Below are positions 24,081-31,463 of a stretch of 64,000 nucleotides of DNA, one piece after another. Within the stretch, counting starts at the first letter, position 1. Every line of letters starts with the position of its first letter. Under the pieces are notes generated by a model. The model was not told the origin of the DNA and did not search any database. It was given only the letters and a program-made list of their open reading frames with translations. This stretch comes from Pseudomonas pergaminensis (GTDB lineage: Bacteria > Pseudomonadota > Gammaproteobacteria > Pseudomonadales > Pseudomonadaceae), in the NCBI RefSeq assembly GCF_024112395.2, contig NZ_CP078013.2, positions 5,208,001 through 5,272,000 of the forward strand. Reading direction: 5' to 3'. The translations under genes and the position numbers were made by a program.

Positions 24081-25010
24081 TCACGCAAAAGGGTGCCGGG
24101 GGCTGTCGATGGCCTTGAGGCCGTGGCGGCTGATCAACTGGCCGTAGCCTTGCACCAGGAAGCCACCGCTGCGCGCCACCCATTGCTCACGTCGAGCGCG
24201 GTAGACCGTCGGCAGCAAGTACCAGGGCAGTTTCGGCAAGTCGTGGTGCACCAGGTGCAGGTTGTTGTTGAGGAACAGCCAGGTCCACGGCCAGGACGCT
24301 TCGTTGAGCACGGTGCGTTGCTCCGGCTGCGGGTGCGGGCGGTGTTCATAGTAGGAACGGATCGAGGCCAGGGACAAGGCCGGCACGCTGACCAGCAGCA
24401 GGTAATGCCACACCGACAGCGCACTGTAGTGGGCGATGAAACCCAGCATCAGCACAGTGACGGCGCCGTGGACCAGCCACATCGGCCACACCTGGGGCAG
24501 GCGTTGCAACTCATGGCGGGCCAAACGGCCAATGGCCAAGGGCGCCGCCAGCAGGAAGCGGCCGAGCACGGTCTTGGTCAGCCAATGCACGCCACGCTCG
24601 AACAGCGAGCTGGTGTCCCATTGCTGCTGGTTGAGGTAGCGGCTTTCCGGGTCGATGCCCGGCAGGGTCAAGTCTTCGTCGTTGTGGTGCAGCAGGTGGC
24701 TGTCGCGGTACAGCGTGTAGGGGTACCACACGGCGAAGGGGGCGTAGCCGAGGATTTTATTCAGCAGCGGCGAACGGGTGGGATGGCCATGCAGCAGCTC
24801 ATGTTGCACCGACAGCCACAGCGTCACGAGCGGGATCAGCAACAGGCTGCTCAACCACGAGCCCAGCCAGTGGCTGGCGAGGATCACGGCGAACCAGCCG
24901 GTGTACACGCCGATCAACAACAGCCAGGTCGGCCATTCGGTTCTGGCGGTGAAGGTGGTGGCCAGGGCTTCGATTTCCCGGCGTTGGGTCGGATCAAGGT
25001 AGTTGGCCAT
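24081..25010 (-). CDS. Membrane fatty acid desaturase/hydroxylase family
   Basis: A 309-residue di-iron membrane protein. The three histidine boxes are HELLHGH (about residues 71-77), HLLHHND (about 104-110) and HLVHHD (about 253-258). Hydrophobic segments lie at about 28-65 and 160-210. The family inserts double bonds, hydroxyls or keto groups into lipid or isoprenoid chains, using O2 and electrons from a reductase. The start at 25010 (MANYLDPTQRREI) matches the usual N-terminus; an in-frame extension to 25046 would lie closer to the candidate promoter at 25055-25078. Association with a FecI-regulated locus is unusual; the substrate is unknown. Confidence 0.88.
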   Translation of the reverse strand: MANYLDPTQRREIEALATTFTARTEWPTWLLLIGVYTGWFAVILASHWLGSWLSSLLLIPLVTLWLSVQHELLHGHPTRSPLLNKILGYAPFAVWYPYTLYRDSHLLHHNDEDLTLPGIDPESRYLNQQQWDTSSLFERGVHWLTKTVLGRFLLAAPLAIGRLARHELQRLPQVWPMWLVHGAVTVLMLGFIAHYSALSVWHYLLLVSVPALSLASIRSYYEHRPHPQPEQRTVLNEASWPWTWLFLNNNLHLVHHDLPKLPWYLLPTVYRARREQWVARSGGFLVQGYGQLISRHGLKAIDSPRHPFA

Positions 25011-25054
25011 CGGCAGCTCAGAGCAGGTGTTTCCTGCTCTGTGCAATGAGGCGC

Positions 25055-25078
25055 GAAAATCTTGCAGATCGTTTGGTT
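25055..25078 (-). promoter_or_regulatory. Candidate ECF-sigma promoter for the desaturase operon
   Basis: AACCAAACGATCTGCAAG plus ATTTTC on the minus strand, identical over 18 bases to the motif upstream of the TonB transducer gene. It lies 45 bp before the desaturase start. Confidence 0.6.
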
Positions 25079-25091
25079 CTAAGCTTGTAAC

Positions 25092-25208
25092 TCAGTGACC
25101 GAACAGGCCTGTCTCGGTTTTCTTGGCTTTCTTGTCGGCGCGTTTTTCATCCGCGGTCTTTGCCGGTTTTTTCTTCGCGGCTTTCTTTGAATCCATACCT
25201 TTGGCCAT
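25092..25208 (-). CDS. Small lysine-rich protein, 38 residues
   Basis: A short gene reading MAKGMDSKKAAKKKPAKTAD and ending TETGLFGH, with GGAG twelve bases before the ATG. It is strongly basic and lysine/alanine-rich, resembling histone-like tails and a small protein often annotated in Pseudomonas. A nucleic-acid-binding role is only a guess. It is divergent from the acetyltransferase gene and lies upstream of the desaturase promoter on the same strand. Confidence 0.7.
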   Translation of the reverse strand: MAKGMDSKKAAKKKPAKTADEKRADKKAKKTETGLFGH

Positions 25209-25312
25209 GATGCATGCTCCACTTACAGGGGATGTAGCACTGGGTATACCACCTATTGCCCGGCAGAAGGCGCTTATAATGCCCGGCCCTTGATAACGCT
25301 TGCCTGAACACC

Positions 25313-25750
25313 ATGCCCGAATTGCACATCGAACCCTTGGCAGAGCCGCTGTGGCCGCTGCTGAACAAGTTTTACCGCAGCCACAATTCCCCGATGAAGG
25401 CGCTCAAGGGCGGGCGTTTGTGGGTGGCGCGCGACGCTGAGATTGTCGCCGGGTTGTGCCTCACGCCGGTGGTTGGCGGGCAGTTCCTGACCGGGGTGTT
25501 CGTTGACCCCGCCTATCGCGGCCACGGGTTGGCGGCGCGGTTGATCGAGGCGGCGGTTGCCGATGTCGACGGCACCCTGTGGTTGTTGTGTCACCCGGAC
25601 CTGGAAGGGTTGTATCAACGCATGGGCTTCACTCAGGACACCGTGCTGCCGCAATCCCTCAGCGAACGCTTGGTACGCTACAAGCGCAACAAACCCATGA
25701 TCGCGATGGGCTTAGATCGTTTGGTGAGGTCGACCGCAGATAATGTGTGA
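25313..25750 (+). CDS. GNAT-family N-acetyltransferase
   Basis: A 145-residue GNAT protein. Motif A, the acetyl-CoA pyrophosphate loop, is VFVDPAYRGHGLAARLIEAAV (about residues 62-82), preceded by LWVARDAEIVAGLCLTPV and followed by LWLLCHPDLEGLYQRMGF, the typical GFx ending. It transfers an acetyl group from acetyl-CoA to an unknown amine. The length is normal for the family. It is monocistronic, 59 bp before an exported methyltransferase-like gene. Confidence 0.88.
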   Translation: MPELHIEPLAEPLWPLLNKFYRSHNSPMKALKGGRLWVARDAEIVAGLCLTPVVGGQFLTGVFVDPAYRGHGLAARLIEAAVADVDGTLWLLCHPDLEGLYQRMGFTQDTVLPQSLSERLVRYKRNKPMIAMGLDRLVRSTADNV

Positions 25751-25809
25751 TCAGCGCCTGCAGGGCCCATGCTAGCCTCAGCGGCACAGTGGCCCTTTAC
25801 AGGATGATC

Positions 25810-26628
25810 ATGAAAACGACGCTTGCAGCTCTCTCCCTCACCGCCCTGCTCGTCCCGGTCTTGAGCCAGGCAGCCGACGCAGCCATCACCGCCGAGCAGT
25901 ACCAGAGCGTACTCGCCGGTAGTTGGCGCGACCCTGCCAACAGCGCCCGCGACGGTTATCGCCATCCGCAACAGACGCTGGAATTCTTTGGCCTGGGCGC
26001 CAAGCAGACGGTGATCGAGATCACCCCCGGTGGCGGCTGGTATAGCGAAGTGCTGGCGCCTCTGCTCAAGGATCATGGGCACTACATCGCCGCGGTGCAG
26101 GCGGCGAGCAGCAGCGCCTATGCGCGCACGTCCGAAGAGAACCTGAAAAAGAAATTCGTGGCTGATCCGGCTCGGTACGGTAAGGCTGAAGTCATCGAGT
26201 TCGACCCCAAAGCCCCGGTGTTCGGCAAACCCGCGTCGGCGGATGCAGTGCTGACGTTCCGCAATGTGCATAACTGGGTCGAGGCAGGTACTGCGCCGGC
26301 CACGTTCAGCGCGTTCTACAAAGTACTGAAACCGGGCGGCGTGCTGGGCGTGGAAGATCACCGGGCCAAGGATGGGGCGGATCTGCAGGCGATCAAGAAC
26401 AGCGGTTACCTGACCACCGCGCAGGTGGTGAAGCTGGCGTCCGATGCCGGGTTCAAGCTGGCGGGACAGAGCGAGGTGAATGCCAACCCGAAGGACACCA
26501 AGAACTACCCGGCTGGCGTGTGGACGTTGCCGCCGACGCTGAGATTGGGCGAGCAGGATAAGGCGAAGTATGTGGCGATTGGCGAGTCGGACCGGATGAC
26601 GTTGCGGTTCATTAAACCGACCCGATAA
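25810..26628 (+). CDS. Exported class I methyltransferase-like protein
   Basis: A 272-residue protein with a clear Sec signal peptide (MKTTLAALSLTALLVPVLSQ, cleavage after AADA). A Rossmann-like methyltransferase core follows: TVIEITPGGGWYSEVLAPLL (motif I), YKVLKPGGVLGVEDHRA (motif IV region), and YLTTAQVVKLASDAGFKL. The start at 25810 has AGGA five bases upstream. Export is odd because SAM is cytoplasmic; proteins of this type occur in many Proteobacteria without a proven reaction. The SAM-binding glycine motif is EITPGGG rather than ExGxGxG, so catalysis is uncertain. Confidence 0.82.
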   Translation: MKTTLAALSLTALLVPVLSQAADAAITAEQYQSVLAGSWRDPANSARDGYRHPQQTLEFFGLGAKQTVIEITPGGGWYSEVLAPLLKDHGHYIAAVQAASSSAYARTSEENLKKKFVADPARYGKAEVIEFDPKAPVFGKPASADAVLTFRNVHNWVEAGTAPATFSAFYKVLKPGGVLGVEDHRAKDGADLQAIKNSGYLTTAQVVKLASDAGFKLAGQSEVNANPKDTKNYPAGVWTLPPTLRLGEQDKAKYVAIGESDRMTLRFIKPTR

Positions 26629-26652
26629 CAATTATTGAAGTATCGCTTTTCT

Positions 26653-26783
26653 GTGGTGAGCGGGCTTGTCCCGCGCTGGGCTGCGAAGCAGACCCAAACC
26701 TTTCACCGCAGTGCGCCTGACGCGCCGCGGTGGCTTGGATAGGGCCGCTTCGCAGCCCAGCGCGGGGCAAGCCCGCTCACCAC
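26653..26783. repeat. REP pair, GTGGTGAGCGGGC type
   Basis: Longer REP family: GTGGTGAGCGGGCTTGTCCC and its complement enclose GCTGGGCTGCGAAGC/GCTTCGCAGCCCAGC. A related copy is at 41168-41301. Confidence 0.9.
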
Positions 26784-26830
26784 AACAAGCCCGATCACCA
26801 CAACGAGCAGCCTCACATTCAGATGCAGGA

Positions 26831-27370
26831 TCAATCGTCGGCAGTGGGATCCAAGTCCGGGAACATCACTTCGATAAAGCCGAACTTGCTGAAGTCGGTG
26901 ATCCGCGACGGGTACAACCGGCCGATCAGGTGATCGCATTCATGCTGCACCACCCGCGCATGGAAACCATCGGCAAAGCGCACGATGGGCTCACCCTTGG
27001 GATCAAAGCCTTCGTAGCGAATCTGCTGGTAACGGTCCACCGCGCCACGCAGGCCGGGTACGGACAGGCAACCTTCGTAGCCCTCTTCCAGCACCGGGCT
27101 CAGCGGAGTGATCAGCGGGTTGATCAGGATCGTCTGCGGCACGGGCGGCGCGTCCGGGTAGCGTTCGCTGGCTTCGAAACCGAAGATCACCAATTGCAGG
27201 TCGACACCGATCTGCGGCGCGGCCAGGCCGACTCCGCCCACGTGTTCCATGGTCTGGAACATGTCATCGATCAATTGCCACAGTTCGGGGCTGTCGAACA
27301 TTTCCGGCGGAACCGGAGGCGCGATACGCAGCAGGCGCTCGTCGCCCATTTTCAGGATTTCACGGATCAT
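26831..27370 (-). CDS. def: Peptide deformylase
   Basis: A 179-residue metalloenzyme that removes the N-formyl group from nascent proteins at the ribosome exit. All three signature motifs are present: GVGLAAPQ (residues 46-53), EGCLSVP (near 98-104, with the metal-ligand Cys) and QHECDHL (near 139-145, with two His ligands and the catalytic Glu). It is the longer Pseudomonas form, a second paralogue type (PA2019/Def2-like) rather than the def next to fmt. It starts three bases after the yihY stop codon, so it is co-transcribed with that upstream gene. Confidence 0.93.
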   Translation of the reverse strand: MIREILKMGDERLLRIAPPVPPEMFDSPELWQLIDDMFQTMEHVGGVGLAAPQIGVDLQLVIFGFEASERYPDAPPVPQTILINPLITPLSPVLEEGYEGCLSVPGLRGAVDRYQQIRYEGFDPKGEPIVRFADGFHARVVQHECDHLIGRLYPSRITDFSKFGFIEVMFPDLDPTADD

Positions 27371-27373
27371 CGA

Positions 27374-28324
27374 TCAGACTTCATCAGTAGTGGGCTTGGA
27401 GTGGTCCCGGCCAAGGCCTGAGACATGCTGTTTTTCATCGGTATGGCCAGGCTCTTCGAACTCTTTTTCGCCCGGGTCCTTGCCCTCGGCGGACATGTGT
27501 TCGATCACCGCGTTCATCTCCGCCCCAAGCAACAGCACGGCAGCGGAAATATAGAAATACAAGAGCAGCACGATGATCGCGCCGATACTGCCATACATGG
27601 CGTTGTAGTCGGCAAAGGTTTTGACGTAGTAGCCAAAGCCCAGGGAGGCAACGATCCACACCACCACCGCCAGCACCGAGCCAGGGGTGATAAAGCGGAA
27701 TTTCTGCTCGACGTCCGGCATCACGTAGTACATGAGGGCCACGGCGAACATCAGCAAAATCACGATCAACGGCCAGCGCAAAATGGTCCACAAGGTGACC
27801 ACGAATTCCTGCATGCCGATCTGCCCGGCCAGCCATTCCATCACCTGCGGCCCGAGCACCATCAGCGCGGCGGCGGCCAGCAGCATGCCGGCGATGCCAA
27901 CGGTGTAGAAAATCGACAGTGGGAAGCGCTTCCAGATGGGACGGCCTTCAACCACGTCGTAGGCCGCGTTCATCGCGCTCATCATCAAGCGCACACCGGC
28001 CGACGCTGTCCACAGCGCGATCACGATACCCACCGACAGCAGGCCACCCTTGGATTGCTGCAACTGGTCGATCACCGGGTTGACCTGCTCCAGGGCCTGG
28101 GGCGGCAACACCAGTTCCGATTGCATGCGCAGCCACGTGAAGAAGTCCGGCAGGTGCAGGAAACCGATCAGGGCAATCAGGAACAGCAGGAAGGGGAACA
28201 GCGAGAACAGCATCTGGTAGGCCAGTGCCGAAGCATAGGTAGGCATTTCGTCATCGACGAATTCCTTGACGGTGCGCACCAGCACTTTGTGCAGCTTGAG
28301 ACCATCGAGAACCGGAAAAATCAT
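27374..28324 (-). CDS. YihY/BrkB-family inner membrane protein
   Basis: A 316-residue protein with six predicted helices. ALAYQMLFSLFPFLLFLIALIGFL lies near residue 32, RLMMSAMNAAYDVVEGRPIWKR near 110, and GFGYYVKTFADYNAMYGSIGAIIVLLLYFYISAAVLLLGAEMNA near 235-280 is the strongest family signature. A hydrophilic tail of about 35 residues ends the protein. Once called ribonuclease BN by mistake, the family has no agreed function; transport has been suggested. It is transcribed leftward into def. Confidence 0.9.
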   Translation of the reverse strand: MIFPVLDGLKLHKVLVRTVKEFVDDEMPTYASALAYQMLFSLFPFLLFLIALIGFLHLPDFFTWLRMQSELVLPPQALEQVNPVIDQLQQSKGGLLSVGIVIALWTASAGVRLMMSAMNAAYDVVEGRPIWKRFPLSIFYTVGIAGMLLAAAALMVLGPQVMEWLAGQIGMQEFVVTLWTILRWPLIVILLMFAVALMYYVMPDVEQKFRFITPGSVLAVVVWIVASLGFGYYVKTFADYNAMYGSIGAIIVLLLYFYISAAVLLLGAEMNAVIEHMSAEGKDPGEKEFEEPGHTDEKQHVSGLGRDHSKPTTDEV

Positions 28325-28445
28325 AGCGTCTCCTTTCGCCGCAAAAAGGTTGAGTTCGTGGGCGACTCAGGGGCCGTTTTCTACATCAAGGTAGCCTATT
28401 TGGCGACCTCGAAACAATTTCGAAACTTTAACCGCATCAGGTGAC

Positions 28446-28472
28446 ACAAAAACGGCCATCCGTGGATGGCCG
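28446..28472 (-). terminator. Rho-independent terminator after the CsbD gene
   Basis: Stem CGGCCATCC/GGATGGCCG followed on the minus strand by a TTTTTG run. Confidence 0.8.
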
Positions 28473-28493
28473 CTTGGTTGCGCACTGGCAGTC

Positions 28494-28679
28494 TTACTTG
28501 GTCGCTTTTTTTACCGCGTCCTTGGTGTCGCCAACTGCTTTCTGCACTTCGCCTTTCTTTTCCTGGACCACACCTTCAGCGCGCAGTTTGTCGTTGCCGG
28601 TGACTTTACCGACACCTTGCTTGATATTGCCGACCGCCTCGTTTGCCAAGCCTTTAGCCTTGTCAGATGTGCTGCTCAT
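28494..28679 (-). CDS. CsbD-family stress protein
   Basis: A 61-residue hydrophilic protein, [20 protein letters not shown] at the N-terminus, then [35 protein letters not shown]. This is the CsbD repeat pattern (G-x-K-x-G-x-x-T-G-x-x-x-L). Members are induced in stationary phase or general stress; molecular function is unknown. The start at 28679 has GGAG eleven bases upstream. It is monocistronic with its own terminator. Confidence 0.9.
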   Translation of the reverse strand: MSSTSDKAKGLANEAVGNIKQGVGKVTGNDKLRAEGVVQEKKGEVQKAVGDTKDAVKKATK

Positions 28680-28880
28680 GGTATTTCTCCGAAAGAACAA
28701 TCAAGGGTTTTGGGTCATTACGTAAAGATTGACCCGAGGCCGTTCAGCAGAGTTTCAATTATTTTTGCCCACGCATTTCATCGCCGGCCGCAGGTTTGGC
28801 TTTATGTTTTGCCGCCAACCCCTGAGAATGCCCGGCACATTCAGGCTCAAACGCTGAATAACAGATCCCGTAGGAAGGTT

Positions 28881-29258
28881 ATGAAACTCAATAAAGCACA
28901 GGCCATCGCCCGCCGAAACACCGAACTGGGCGGTGCCGTACTCGGCGTCAACAACTGCCATTTCACCGACCTGGACCGCAAGCGCAACATCTGGTGGTTT
29001 GACCTGCCGGTGGGCCGTATTGCCGTGGGCCAGTACGAGTGGATCCACCTGTTGATGCACAACGCCGAGACCGACCAGTTGCTGCACTTGAAGGTGCCAA
29101 CCGTGTTCCTGCGCGAGAAGCTCGAAGGCCTGGTGGTCCGCAATGCGGGCAAGCGCAAGCCGGAGATTACGCTGGAGCTGAGTGCGGACAAGGATTCGTT
29201 CTTGAAGGATGTGCGCCCGGCGGGTGCTGGCGTGGGATTCGCGCAGTTCGCCCTATAA
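28881..29258 (+). CDS. Conserved hypothetical protein
   Basis: A 125-residue soluble protein with AGGAAGG directly before the ATG. It has several beta-strand-like stretches (NIWWFDLPVGRIAVGQYEWIHLLMH) and a basic segment, RNAGKRKPEITLELS. No domain or motif was recognised; similar proteins seem common in Pseudomonas. It is divergent from the CsbD gene, with a REP pair downstream. Confidence 0.75.
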   Translation: MKLNKAQAIARRNTELGGAVLGVNNCHFTDLDRKRNIWWFDLPVGRIAVGQYEWIHLLMHNAETDQLLHLKVPTVFLREKLEGLVVRNAGKRKPEITLELSADKDSFLKDVRPAGAGVGFAQFAL

Positions 29259-29274
29259 AAAACGCGGTTCAAAA

Positions 29275-29361
29275 TGTGGGAGGGGGCTTGGCCCCGATGA
29301 CGGTGTGTCAGCTACAGATTGCTGACTGATACACCGCCATCGGGGCAAGCCCCCTCCCACA
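29275..29361. repeat. REP pair, TGTGGGAGGGGGC type
   Basis: Inverted arms (TGTGGGAGGGGGCTTGGCCC and near complement) between convergent genes. Confidence 0.88.
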
Positions 29362-29372
29362 TTGGTATAGCG

Positions 29373-31064
29373 TTACTTTTTAAGACCGAGCTTCTTCAAC
29401 TCTTCGTCGCGCAACTCACGGCGCAGGATCTTGCCCACATTGGTGGTCGGCAATGCATCACGGAATTCCACGGCCTTGGGCACCTTGTAGGCCGTGACGT
29501 TGGCGCGCATGTGCTCCATCACCTGGTCCTTGGTCAGGGTCGCGCCCGGCTTGACCACGATAAACAGCTTGATGTGTTCCCCGGACTTCTCGTCCGGCAC
29601 ACCGATGGCCGCGCACTGCAGCACGCCCGGCAGGCCTGCCAGCACGTCTTCCAGCTCGTTCGGGTACACGTTGAAGCCCGAGACCAGGATCATGTCTTTC
29701 TTACGGTCGACAATGCGCATGTAGCCGTCGGGCTGGATGATCGCGATGTCACCGGTCTTGAGCCAGCCTTCGCTGTCGAGCATTTCGTCGGTGGCGTCCT
29801 GGCGCTGCCAATAGCCTTTCATCACCTGCGGGCCCTTGACGCACAGTTCGCCGGTTTCGCCCAGCGCCAGTTCGGTGCCGTCGTCGGCAATGACTTTGCA
29901 CACGGTGGACGGTACCGGGATGCCGATGGTACCGATCTGGATATGCTGGATCGGGTTCACAGTGGCCACCGGGCTGGTCTCGGTCATGCCGTAGCCTTCG
30001 CAGATGCCGCAACCGGTCACGGCCTTCCAGCGCTCAGCGGCGGCCAGTTGCAGGGCCATGCCGCCGGACAGGGTGACTTTCAGCGCGGAGAAGTCCAGCT
30101 TGCGGAATGCCTCGTTGTTGCACAGCGCCACGAACAGGGTGTTCAGGCCGACAAAGCCGCTGAACTTCCACTTCGACAGTTCCTTGACCATCGCCGGCAG
30201 GTCGCGCGGGTTGCTGATCAGGATGTTGTGGTTGCCGATCAGCATCATCGCCATGCAATGAAAGGTGAACGCATAGATGTGGTACAGCGGCAGCGGCGTG
30301 ATCAGGATCTCGCAACCTTCATTGAGGTTGGAGCCCATGAGCGCCTTGCATTGCAGCATGTTGGCGACCAGGTTGCGGTGGGTGAGCATGGCGCCCTTCG
30401 CCACGCCAGTGGTGCCGCCGGTGTATTGCAGCACCGCCACATCATTGCTGGCCGGGCTCGCGTCGCTGACCGGTTGACCATGCCCCTTGGCCAGCACGTC
30501 GTTGAACTTGATCGCCTTGGGCAAGTGATACGCCGGGACCATTTTCTTCACGTACTTGATGACGCTGTTGATCAGCAGACGCTTGAGCGGCGGCAACAGG
30601 TCGGCGACTTCGGTGACGATCACGTGCTTGACGGCGGTCTTGGGCACGACCTTTTCCGCCAGGTGCGCCATGTTGGCCAGGCACACCAGCGCCTTGGCGC
30701 CGGAGTCGTTGAATTGGTGTTCCATTTCCCGCGCGGTGTACAGCGGGTTGGTATTGACCACGATCAGGCCGGCACGGATGGCACCGAACACAGCGACCGG
30801 GTACTGGAGGACGTTGGGCAGTTGCACGGCGATGCGATCGCCAGGCTGCAGGTCGGTATGTTGTTGCAGGTAGGCGGCGAAGGCGCCGGACAATTCGTAC
30901 AGCTCACCGTAGGTGATGGTCTTGCCCAGGTTGCTGAAAGCCGGTTTGTTGGCGAAGCGCTGGCAGGACTGCTTCAGTACCGCCTGAATATTTGGATACT
31001 CGTCTGGATTGATTTCTGCAGCAATCCCGGCGGGGTACTTATCCTTCCAAAAGTCTTCGTTCAT
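29373..31064 (-). CDS. fadD1: Long-chain fatty-acid-CoA ligase FadD1
   Basis: A 563-residue adenylate-forming enzyme that activates long-chain fatty acids with ATP and CoA for beta-oxidation. Motifs: YTGGTTGVAKGAMLTH (AMP-binding P-loop, about residue 213), EGYGMTETSPV, TGDIAIIQPDGYMRIVDRKKDMI (ATP and hinge region), and the C-terminal catalytic Lys in TNVGKILRRELRD. The start at 31064 has GAGGAG upstream. It lies downstream of a second ligase with 399 bp between them, the order known for fadD1/fadD2 in P. aeruginosa. Its N-terminus MNEDFWKDKYPAGIAAEINP supports the FadD1 assignment. It probably has its own promoter. Confidence 0.93.
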   Translation of the reverse strand: MNEDFWKDKYPAGIAAEINPDEYPNIQAVLKQSCQRFANKPAFSNLGKTITYGELYELSGAFAAYLQQHTDLQPGDRIAVQLPNVLQYPVAVFGAIRAGLIVVNTNPLYTAREMEHQFNDSGAKALVCLANMAHLAEKVVPKTAVKHVIVTEVADLLPPLKRLLINSVIKYVKKMVPAYHLPKAIKFNDVLAKGHGQPVSDASPASNDVAVLQYTGGTTGVAKGAMLTHRNLVANMLQCKALMGSNLNEGCEILITPLPLYHIYAFTFHCMAMMLIGNHNILISNPRDLPAMVKELSKWKFSGFVGLNTLFVALCNNEAFRKLDFSALKVTLSGGMALQLAAAERWKAVTGCGICEGYGMTETSPVATVNPIQHIQIGTIGIPVPSTVCKVIADDGTELALGETGELCVKGPQVMKGYWQRQDATDEMLDSEGWLKTGDIAIIQPDGYMRIVDRKKDMILVSGFNVYPNELEDVLAGLPGVLQCAAIGVPDEKSGEHIKLFIVVKPGATLTKDQVMEHMRANVTAYKVPKAVEFRDALPTTNVGKILRRELRDEELKKLGLKK

Positions 31065-31348
31065 GGAAGCCCACTCCTCAGCGACGTCAGCGACGCGAAT
31101 TCATCATCGCATTTGATGCGATTATTATTGGTGTATGTTTTTTTAGGTGAATCTGGCGCTTTCAAGCAGGCCGAGACGTCACAAAGCGCGCCGAGAGTAG
31201 CAGCTTTGCCAAGGGCCGCCTAGAGCCAAAGGAGGGCCCTGCGGTCATAATCACGACTGTCCTACAATAATTGGTCACGCTTTAAACATTGCTGAAATAT
31301 GCCCTGGAAAGGCTCTGGAATGGGGTATTCAGGCCAACACAAGGCAAA
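31065..31348. other. Intergenic region between the two fadD genes
   Basis: No gene seen. It holds the leader of fadD1 with a 17-bp palindrome (31106-31122), an AT-rich stretch ending in a T run near 31135-31145, and otherwise nothing recognised. A REP pair follows. Confidence 0.6.
31106..31122. promoter_or_regulatory. Palindrome in fadD1 leader
   Basis: ATCGCATTTGATGCGAT, two perfect 7-bp arms around TTG, 42 bp upstream of the fadD1 start. It is a possible operator of unknown owner; it does not match the PsrA box GAAAC-N4-GTTTC. Confidence 0.35.
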
Positions 31349-31438
31349 TGTGGGAGCGGGCTTGCTCGCGAATGCAGAGTGTCAGTCAACAGATAGGCTG
31401 GCTGATACACCCCATTCGCGAGCAAGCCCGCTCCCACA
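31349..31438. repeat. REP pair, TGTGGGAGCGGGC type
   Basis: Inverted arms with GGGCTTGCTCGCGAATG cores, between fadD2 and fadD1. Confidence 0.9.
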
Positions 31439-31463
31439 TTTTTGATTGCATTTCAATTCACGG

